This document shows, piece by piece, positions 57,749 to 64,000 of a stretch of DNA of 64,000 nt. Under the pieces are notes generated by a model. It ran no database searches, was not told the origin of the DNA, and worked only from the letters and a program-made list of their open reading frames with translations. Source of the DNA: Crossiella sp. SN42 (lineage in GTDB: Bacteria > Actinomycetota > Actinomycetes > Mycobacteriales > Pseudonocardiaceae). Numbering within the stretch: the first letter of the stretch is position 1; each line of letters begins with the position of its first letter. The stretch covers positions 363,867 through 427,866 of the forward strand of contig NZ_JAMHIV010000002.1 of NCBI RefSeq assembly GCF_023897065.1. The letters are read 5' to 3'. Made by a program: the position numbers and the translations under genes.

Positions 57749-57981
57749 TGTCGCCAGCCGAGCTGGTCGAGGGCCATCGGGTCGAGGTTCTGCTGGACGA
57801 GCTGCTGGAGCGCCGGGGTATGACGCTCACCGAGCTGTCCCAGCGGGTTCAGATCAGCATCGTGAATCTCTCCAATCTCAAGACCGGGAAGGCCAGGGCC
57901 ATCCGGTTTTCCACGCTGACCCTGCTGTGCGAGGCGTTGCGGTGTCAGCCAGGCGAACTGTTGCGGTACCGGGATCGGTGA
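57748..57981 (+). CDS. Small XRE-family regulator (YozG-like)
   Basis: 77 residues, ATG overlapping the DUF2975 stop (TGATG). A single Cro/C1-type helix-turn-helix (RRGMTLTELSQRVQISIVNLSNLKTGKARAI, then TLTLLCEALRCQPGELL). It almost certainly binds the inverted repeat upstream of the pair. Confidence 0.88.
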   Translation: MSPAELVEGHRVEVLLDELLERRGMTLTELSQRVQISIVNLSNLKTGKARAIRFSTLTLLCEALRCQPGELLRYRDR

Positions 57982-58068
57982 ACCCTCCGGTGGACGGCCG
58001 AGCGGGTTCCGGTGTCGGCGGGTTGGGTTGTTGCCGTTGGGACGACGGCGGTTGAGGTGAGCTGTCCT

Positions 58069-58114
58069 GGCTGGAGCCGCTGGGCTGGACGGTTCCCGGG
58101 AGCGGCTTCCAGCC
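58069..58114. terminator. Candidate terminator between XRE and DUF4192 genes
   Basis: Arms GGCTGGAGCCGCT / AGCGGCTTCCAGCC with a single bulge and a 19-base loop in the convergent gap. No T-run. Confidence 0.45.
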
Positions 58115-58202
58115 GAAATCGTTGTGGCGCAATGGAGCGGTGTTCAGCTGAGCCATTGGACCGCTGTCGGTGGGGTCGGCCGACGGCGTGCCCGGGATCG
58201 GC

Positions 58203-59321
58203 TCAGTCGGACGAGGTCGCCTGCGTGGGGATGAGCAGGTCCATACCGGGCCGCTGGGAGTTGTTGATGGCGGCCAGCACGTCCTTCGGGGGCAGTCCGG
58301 CGTCGATGGCGCGGCCGAGCAGGGAAGCCAGCATGTGACCGGGCTGCGCCTGCTCCGCGCGTTCCAGGGCGATGTTGGCCAGCACCCCGTCACCGCGGTG
58401 GTAGGCGGCGAAGGCGAGCAGTGTCGCCGGTTCGGCGCATTCCGGGGCCGGGGTCTCGCGGGTCAGCTCCAGCCACAGGCGTTCGGCGGCCTGACCGCTC
58501 TCCTTTCCCAGGGTCATGGTGAGCGCCACGTCCCGGACCCGGTGGTCGTTGAGGGCGATGGCGAGACGTACCACGAGATTGTCGGTGATCTTGAACGAGC
58601 CGTCCGCGATGTTCTTCAGCTCGGCCTGGATGGCGCGGATACCGGCCCCCGCGGTCGGTATGCCGCCGGGGACCGTGTTGTCCGCGTGCCAGTCGAGTCG
58701 GCAGCTCCGGCGTTTCAGCGCCCCCTCCTCGCCCCGCAGGCTGTTGACCAGCGTCTCGCGCGAGTCGTAGGTGACACCGCCCGAGGCGACGGTGGCCACG
58801 TTCAGCAGTGAGACGTCCGGGTCCGGGACAGCGCCGGTGAGGTCGGGGTGTTCGTAGTCCTGCCAGAAAGCGTTGTGACGGGTGTGTTCCGCCCAGAGCG
58901 ATTCCATGACCTCGACGCCTTGCTTGTGCAGTACCTGGGTGAGGGCGAGGACCAGCGCGCGACGCGGCGGCCGGGTGGGCAGGGCCACCACGGGCGCGGG
59001 CTCACCGGGATCCGTTGGCGGCGCAGGTGTTCGGGTGCCACCGCCGATGACGCAGAGCTGCACGGCGGTGGCCCCGCTGCTGAGGATGTTGTCGCACACG
59101 AACGCGATGAGGTCTTCCTCGTCAGCCGCCTCGGGCAGCGGCGCGCGCAGGACGCGCTGGATCTCCAGATCGTCGCTGTTGGCGAAGTAGAGGACCACGA
59201 GCGAGTCGTCCGGGTGGTAGCCGATGAGGGGTGGGAGGGCGGCGATGACGTCACCGGGTTCCCGGAGCTTCACGGTTGTCGGTCGGGATGGGCGGAGTGG
59301 GGTGGCTGTGGCGGTGGTCAT
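58203..59321 (-). CDS. DUF4192 protein
   Basis: 372 residues, cytosolic. Family features: an opening LREPGDVIAALPPLIGYHPDDSLVVLYF, then LVNSLRGEEGA and a C-terminal helical repeat region (LLAFAAYHRGDGVLANIALERA) like a TPR. The family is widespread in actinobacteria, and no function is established. A homologous protein in each genome suggests a conserved cellular role. Confidence 0.88.
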   Translation of the reverse strand: MTTATATPLRPSRPTTVKLREPGDVIAALPPLIGYHPDDSLVVLYFANSDDLEIQRVLRAPLPEAADEEDLIAFVCDNILSSGATAVQLCVIGGGTRTPAPPTDPGEPAPVVALPTRPPRRALVLALTQVLHKQGVEVMESLWAEHTRHNAFWQDYEHPDLTGAVPDPDVSLLNVATVASGGVTYDSRETLVNSLRGEEGALKRRSCRLDWHADNTVPGGIPTAGAGIRAIQAELKNIADGSFKITDNLVVRLAIALNDHRVRDVALTMTLGKESGQAAERLWLELTRETPAPECAEPATLLAFAAYHRGDGVLANIALERAEQAQPGHMLASLLGRAIDAGLPPKDVLAAINNSQRPGMDLLIPTQATSSD

Positions 59322-59453
59322 GGGTCGAGATTGGCGGGAGGGCGGGTGGGAAGGGAACTGGCGCGGCGGGGGGCTGTGGACAGGTGGCTGATTGTGGATA
59401 GGTCGCGATCTTGGAGGTGGATTGGCGCGGAGGTGGGGGCGGAATGGTGTATA

Positions 59454-59494
59454 GGGCTGGCTCGGCGTGCGGTGGTGCGAGGCCGAGCCAGCCC
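59454..59494. terminator. Terminator of the phosphodiester glycosidase gene
   Basis: 13-bp perfect stem GGGCTGGCTCGGC / GCCGAGCCAGCCC with a 15-base loop, 25 bases downstream of the minus-strand stop. Confidence 0.75.
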
Positions 59495-59518
59495 TGGAGG
59501 TCGCTGGATGCGGCAGGG

Positions 59519-62500
59519 TCAGCGGATGGTGACGGGGGTGCTGGTCGCGGTGGTGTTGACGGTCAGCGTAAGCGTGGCGGCGCCCGGACGCAGGGCGGTG
59601 AGGGTGTTGGTCGCCGGATCGAAGGCGGCGATGTGCGTCGGCCCCGCCGTCGCCGGTGGGCCCAGGTGCAGGGCCGGACTCGCGGTGTAGGTCGTGGCGA
59701 TGGGGTAGCCGATCGGGAACGTCCGCGCGCCCTGGCGCAAGGCTGGGGTCAGCCGGTGACTGGTTCCCGGGGTCAGCGTGGCCGGGATGTCCAGGACCAG
59801 TCCGTCGACGTGCGGGCGCTGTTCGGCCTGAACGGGACTGCTCGCGGCCGGATCGACGCGGAGCAGGGTCCAGCCGGTGAAACCGCCGTCAGCGGGTGCC
59901 GCGGCCGGTGCCTTCCCCGAGTTGCCGTTGATCAGGTAGGGCACGCCGTCGCGCCTGGTCGCGTGGAACAGGCCGGCGTGCGAGGCCACCGAGACAGCCG
60001 GTTTCCCGGTCTCCGCCCGGAAGTCGGACAGCCAGGTGGTCAGCAGGTTCGCTTCCTTCGGGTCGGACAGCTCGGAGGCGCCTGAAGGGGTCGGGTCGTC
60101 GACCGGGTGGTGCATCGCGACCAGGACCGACTTGACGTTCGCATCGCCTGCCGCGCTGTCCAGGGCGGTGCGCAGCGCTCGCAGCTGGTCGAAGCCGCCT
60201 GCGCGGAGCGAGCCGAGCGCGGAGTCCAGCAGGATCAGCCGCAGGCCGTTCTTGTCGACCACCCGATGGGTCGCGCCGAAGTGCTTGCGGAACTCGGAAG
60301 TGTCGCCCGGGCCGTAGGTCTCGTGGTTGCCTGGCAGGTAGAACCACGGAATCCGGTCGCCCAGCTCGCTGTCCAGGATCTGCCGCGCCAGGGCCATGTC
60401 GGCCGGGAGGGCGCGGTCGACCAGGTCGCCGTTGATGAGCACCACGTCGGGCCGGGCGGCCAGCGCCTCGCGGAGGGTGCGCCTGGCCTGCGCCACCAGC
60501 GGACCTTCGGGGGCGTCCGCGGTGAACTGGGCGTCGCTGACGACCGCGACGCGCACCGCGCCCGGCCGGGGTTCCAGCGTGCCGGTGCGGATGATCGCCG
60601 GGTCCTGGGGCGCGGGGTCGACGGGAACGGTGATCGGCACGGCCGCCTGCGCGGTGAGGCCGGAGAAGGCGATCTTGCCCTCGTACTGCCGTTCGCGGTC
60701 GGTTTCCACTACGTAGAGCCGTTGCAGGCGGAGCTGGCCGGTCAGCGCGGGCGGGATCGGGGCCTCGACGTAGCGCCAGCCGGTCCAGTCGACCTGGCGG
60801 GCGAGGTCGATGACCGTGGGTGTGCCCGCGGCGTCCAGCACGGTCATCCGCAGCCACACCTTGCTGTTGTCACCGTGTGCCCACACACCCAGCCGCTGGG
60901 TGCCCGGCGGCAGACCGACGGGCGGGTCGGCGTTGAGGTAGGCGGCCCGGGTCGCGGTGGTGCCGGTCAGCCGGTAGTTCAGGCTGACCGCCTTGCCGCC
61001 ATCGCGGCCCGGCACCAGGGAGAGGTCGGCGCCGACCACAGCGGGGAAGACGCTGGCCTGCCAGCCGGTCAGGTCGTCCATTGTGGACACCACGCGCGGG
61101 CTGACGCCGATGGTCACGCCGAGGTGCGTGGTCAGGCCACCCACCTTGGCCTTGACCACGGTGGCGCCGGACCCGGTGACGGCCGCGGCGACAAACCCGT
61201 TGCGGTCCTTGCTGATCTGCACCACTCGCTGGTCGTACTCGAGGGTCACGTCAGCCGGTTCGAGCCAGGTGCTGAAGCCGTCGGCGTCCTGCCCCAGGAT
61301 CTGGAACCGGCCGCGCGCACCCAGTCCGGACAGGGCGACGCGCTCGGTGTCGGAGTCGATGCGGGCGGCTTTACCCAATACGGTGAAAGTCGCCGATCCC
61401 TTGGCAGAACCCCGGGAAGCGGTCACAGTCGCCTTCCCGGAAGTGCTAGCGTGGAACACATCCCGCGACACCTTCCCTGCTCGTGTTGGGGTAACACGCC
61501 AGGTCGGTTCACCGGGTACAGGGGCACCAGTCTCGTCGTGACCATGGGCAGTCACGGCACGGGTCTGACCGGCAAGCACTCGGTCGGCCGCACCGGCCCG
61601 GACAGCCGGTTCCACGCGGAAGGCGGTCAAGCGGCCGCTGCCGCGATTCGCGGTCAGGCCGATTCCGTTGGGCACCAAGCGTTCGCCACCATCGGAGGGC
61701 TGGTTGTGCACGCCGGCGGCGCTGTCGCCGGGACGGCGGGCCAGCAGCGTGGACGAACCGCCGCCGTCCAGGTTCAGGGCGTCATCGGCGCCGAACGAGC
61801 GCAGGAGCTCGGCGAGCTCGCGTTCGGTCATGCCTCGGCTGTCGGCCTGCCTGCCGTCGACCGTCACCATCCACAGGCGACGGCCTTCGGCGGAGAAGCC
61901 GATGGCGGTGCGTGGGTGCATGGTGGTGTCGTCGAGGTTCTGAACGACACCGTCCCGCACCAGCACCCGGTTGCCGCCGACCGCGGCGATCGGCAGTGGG
62001 CCGTCGGTGCGCGGCTTGTAGGCCACCTCGACCCGCTGGCCCGGGACGAGAGCGGCCAGGCGTTCGGCGCCCGCGTCGACGCCGAGCAGGTAGGCGGTGT
62101 TGGCCGGGATCGGTCCCTCCCCCGGGGCGGGGCGGACCGCGGTCACCACACCGTCGCGCAGCTCCACCTCGGTCACCTTGGACGCGGTGCCCGTGGCGGT
62201 GCGACGGGAGGCGTGGCCCCACAGCGCGGTGAACACACCGACGCCGTTGGCCGCGATGACCGGTGAGTTCAGGTTGGTGCCGGTCAGCCGGGCGCCACCG
62301 GGCAGGGTGACGGTCGCGTCGAGGAACACCTCGGCGAGGCGGCCCAGGTCGGCGGGGCCGATGGCCGCGGTGAGGTTGTGGCCGGCGGCCGGGGCGTGGC
62401 GCAGCGTGCCCGCGTCCATGCCGACGCCGAGTGGGGCGCCGGTGGCGTTGATGTCGAAGAAGTCGCCGTTGACGCCGGCGACCACACCGCGGGCGGCGGC

Positions 62501-62878
62501 CTGCTCGGAGAGCGGGCTGCGCGCGGCGACCACGCCTGGACTCAGGTAGGCCGGGCGCAGGGTGCCGCGGCCCAGGTCGGCGGTCAGGACGTCGCCGCGG
62601 ATCCAGCCGCGGGCGTCCAGGCGGTCGAACTCGGTCAGGTCGAGGCCGGGGGCGACCGGCGAGGTCACCTCGGCCACCGGCAGGGCGTCCACCCGGGGCG
62701 CGGCGGTGGTGAGGGTGCTGACGCCGCCGTCGGCGGTCGAGGCAGCGGGCGCGTCCTCGATCGGGCGTGGTCCCAGCGGTGCGGTGACGCCGCCCCGATC
62801 GGCGATGGCCGGGACGGGGACGGCGGTGGTGAGGGCGAGGGCCGACAGCAGGGCGACGGTGGCGCGCAGGGCTCGCAC
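59519..62878 (-). CDS. Secreted phosphodiester glycosidase / metallophosphoesterase fusion
   Basis: 1119 residues. GTG at 62878 is fixed by GGAGGT four bases upstream and starts a signal peptide (MRALRATVALLSALALTTA, cleavage near AIA). Residues about 90-400 are a NAGPA-type phosphodiester glycosidase (VNGDFFDINATGAPLG, then MVTVDGRQADSRGMTERELA and LNLDGGGSSTLL). Ig-like/bacterial domains follow. Residues about 770-1020 are a calcineurin-like phosphoesterase (VVSDAQFTAD, INGDLVD, YLPGNHETYG, AMHHPVDDP, SHAGLFH). The protein may trim cell-wall sugar phosphates or extracellular phosphodiesters to release phosphate. Confidence 0.87.
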   Translation of the reverse strand: MRALRATVALLSALALTTAVPVPAIADRGGVTAPLGPRPIEDAPAASTADGGVSTLTTAAPRVDALPVAEVTSPVAPGLDLTEFDRLDARGWIRGDVLTADLGRGTLRPAYLSPGVVAARSPLSEQAAARGVVAGVNGDFFDINATGAPLGVGMDAGTLRHAPAAGHNLTAAIGPADLGRLAEVFLDATVTLPGGARLTGTNLNSPVIAANGVGVFTALWGHASRRTATGTASKVTEVELRDGVVTAVRPAPGEGPIPANTAYLLGVDAGAERLAALVPGQRVEVAYKPRTDGPLPIAAVGGNRVLVRDGVVQNLDDTTMHPRTAIGFSAEGRRLWMVTVDGRQADSRGMTERELAELLRSFGADDALNLDGGGSSTLLARRPGDSAAGVHNQPSDGGERLVPNGIGLTANRGSGRLTAFRVEPAVRAGAADRVLAGQTRAVTAHGHDETGAPVPGEPTWRVTPTRAGKVSRDVFHASTSGKATVTASRGSAKGSATFTVLGKAARIDSDTERVALSGLGARGRFQILGQDADGFSTWLEPADVTLEYDQRVVQISKDRNGFVAAAVTGSGATVVKAKVGGLTTHLGVTIGVSPRVVSTMDDLTGWQASVFPAVVGADLSLVPGRDGGKAVSLNYRLTGTTATRAAYLNADPPVGLPPGTQRLGVWAHGDNSKVWLRMTVLDAAGTPTVIDLARQVDWTGWRYVEAPIPPALTGQLRLQRLYVVETDRERQYEGKIAFSGLTAQAAVPITVPVDPAPQDPAIIRTGTLEPRPGAVRVAVVSDAQFTADAPEGPLVAQARRTLREALAARPDVVLINGDLVDRALPADMALARQILDSELGDRIPWFYLPGNHETYGPGDTSEFRKHFGATHRVVDKNGLRLILLDSALGSLRAGGFDQLRALRTALDSAAGDANVKSVLVAMHHPVDDPTPSGASELSDPKEANLLTTWLSDFRAETGKPAVSVASHAGLFHATRRDGVPYLINGNSGKAPAAAPADGGFTGWTLLRVDPAASSPVQAEQRPHVDGLVLDIPATLTPGTSHRLTPALRQGARTFPIGYPIATTYTASPALHLGPPATAGPTHIAAFDPATNTLTALRPGAATLTLTVNTTATSTPVTIR

Positions 62879-62990
62879 GGCGACCTCCGGATCAGGACGG
62901 ACATCGAGCTCGGTGAATTGCCAACAGAAAGGACAACGCACCTGGAGGAAGTTTGACTAGCCGCCAGATGGACGCCGGATGACACGCCCA

Positions 62991-63038
62991 GAAAAAGGCG
63001 GACCTCCCGGCCCAGGGGGGTGAAGACCGGGAGGTCCG
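62991..63038 (-). terminator. Intrinsic terminator of the M23 peptidase gene
   Basis: 12-bp perfect stem CGGACCTCCCGG / CCGGGAGGTCCG with a 16-base loop; on the minus strand it is followed by CCTTTTTCTG. One of the few classical T-run terminators of the window. Confidence 0.88.
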
Positions 63039-63086
63039 TAGGTGGCGCGCACTCTGGGGGGCGATCTGGCGCGCCACGTCAGGGGG

Positions 63087-63605
63087 TCAGCAGTTGCGGC
63101 TGGTGTAGCTCCGCGTGCCGTAGTACAGGGCGGTGGCGCCGTTGAGGACGATGCGGACGGCGGCGCCGTTGAGGCGCTGCTCGTAGTGCAGGTGCGCGCC
63201 GGTCGAGCCGCCGGTGTTGCCGACGTTGCCGATCTGCTGGCCACGCGTGACCCGCTGGCCGACGCTGACCCGCTGCGCCGACAGGTGGGCGTACCGGGTG
63301 CGCCAGCCGGCACCGTGGTCGATCTCGATCCACCGGCCGTAGCTGGTGGAGCCGGTGTTGCCCACGACCGTCACCGTGCCGGCGGCCGAGGCGTCCACGA
63401 TGTCTCCTTCGTCGTTGGCGCGGTTGAAGTCGAGGGACAGTTGCGGGTTGTGGTTGGTGCGGGTCTGCCCGGACCAGACCTGCCCGCAGGGGAACGGCAT
63501 CTGGAACGCGGGTGCGGCGCTCGCCGAACCCGTGCCGACCACGACGGTCAGCACCGGGGCGACGACAGCTCCGGCGAGCACCGCGGCAAGACGCTTGCTG
63601 GACAT
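63087..63605 (-). CDS. Secreted M23-family (LytM-like) metallopeptidase
   Basis: 172 residues; ATG with GGAGGT four bases upstream. Signal peptide residues 1-31 (MSSKRLAAVLAGAVVAPVLT, cleavage near ASA). M23 zinc site: His/Asp in NHNPQLSLDFN (spacing longer than the usual HxxxD) and HLHYEQ near the end; GHGAGW-like loop EIDHGAGWRTRYAHLS. Likely a peptidoglycan or small peptide endopeptidase. One Cys pair (PCGQ, SRNC) probably bridged. Confidence 0.87.
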   Translation of the reverse strand: MSSKRLAAVLAGAVVAPVLTVVVGTGSASAAPAFQMPFPCGQVWSGQTRTNHNPQLSLDFNRANDEGDIVDASAAGTVTVVGNTGSTSYGRWIEIDHGAGWRTRYAHLSAQRVSVGQRVTRGQQIGNVGNTGGSTGAHLHYEQRLNGAAVRIVLNGATALYYGTRSYTSRNC

Positions 63606-64000
63606 ATGACCTCCGCAGGGGTGAGGAGGTCACAGGACAGCAGCGGCTCGTACAACCCGCCTACAAACCATATACAAACTGCGGCGATTATTGGTTGAGA
63701 ATTCTCGAAATCGGTTCAGACGACTTGATCACCACTGGTTGCGACGTTTGGGGGCGGCCGGGCGGCGCGGACCAGGCGGGACCGGGGAGACCGGCTGCGG
63801 GCCGGGAACGGAAGCCGGCCGCAGCCGGGACTGGGGTGCGGGGCAAAGGGAGGCAGGCGGGCGAATGCGCGAGGCCGGGGAGCCGGGACGACTGGGCGGG
63901 GCCGACGGCCTGGCCCCAGAGCGGGGCGGAGCGGAGCGAGGCGAGGGCGAGGCGAGGCGAGAGCGAAGGCCGGGCCGGGCCAGGGCGAGGGCGAAGGCCG
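63606..64000. other. Intergenic region ending in purine-rich low-complexity sequence
   Basis: About 395 bases with no gene visible. The first part is AT-rich (CCATATACAAACTG, AGAATTCTCGAAATC) and probably contains the M23 promoter. From about 63,900 the sequence is a run of GGCGA/GAGGC/GCGAAG units, purine-rich and low complexity, reaching the window edge. Nothing else can be supported. Confidence 0.55.

Noticed and set aside
63900..64000. CRISPR or minisatellite array
   Set aside because: No regular period or spacers can be defined in the visible part.

Overview
The window is very GC-rich with dense, short-spaced genes, GTG starts, leaderless-looking promoters and typical actinobacterial families (XRE/DUF5753 with DUF397, DUF4192, IdeR, class I LysRS, AcuC). 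The protein set looks most like a Pseudonocardiaceae-type actinomycete (Amycolatopsis/Saccharothrix/Crossiella group). The genus is inference; no rRNA or tRNA gene is present to settle it.

Region 1 (1 to about 18.9 kb, + strand) is the late half of a siphovirus-type prophage in canonical order: terminase small subunit (cut by the window edge) and large subunit, portal, MuF-like minor head protein, scaffold, major capsid, head-tail connectors, tail terminator, major tail protein, tail assembly chaperones with a -1 slippery site G GGA AAA, tape measure, distal tail and minor tail proteins, XhlA-like membrane protein, amidase endolysin and r1t-like holin, closed by a strong hairpin terminator. 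No integrase or replication gene is visible; these would lie left of the window.

Region 2 (18.9 to 23.9 kb) is an accessory block. A minus-strand operon of eight small, mostly overlapping, unrecognised genes (three with membrane segments) is divergent from an XRE/DUF5753 regulator and its DUF397 partner, followed by a lipoprotein. At 23.93 kb the sequence changes abruptly to the 3' third of rtcB (RNA ligase), so the element probably sits inside rtcB and this is its right junction.

Region 3 (24.3 to 64 kb) is chromosome. In order: SGNH hydrolase; VapBC toxin-antitoxin with a double palindromic operator; a NarL-type two-component system; a cassette of class I lysyl-tRNA synthetase, an aldehyde dehydrogenase lacking the general-base Glu, and an MFS exporter; a six-gene phosphonate operon (amine oxidase, phosphonatase-like HAD, ABC importer); an alpha/beta hydrolase; an operon of SnoaL-like protein, AcuC deacetylase, a GNAT/ADP-forming-synthetase fusion and a GntR regulator; an N-terminally short acyl-CoA ligase; a group II PLP decarboxylase and a glutamine-synthetase-like ligase facing a MarR regulator and a second aldehyde dehydrogenase that lacks its catalytic Cys, with matching operators in front of both arms; a divergent stand-alone EF-Tu; rhodanese; IdeR; galK-galE; a flavoprotein; a DUF2975/XRE pair; DUF4192; a large secreted phosphodiester glycosidase/metallophosphoesterase; and an M23 peptidase. 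A 13-bp palindrome, GTCCACWGTGGAC, recurs through this chromosomal part and has no full copy that I could find in the prophage.
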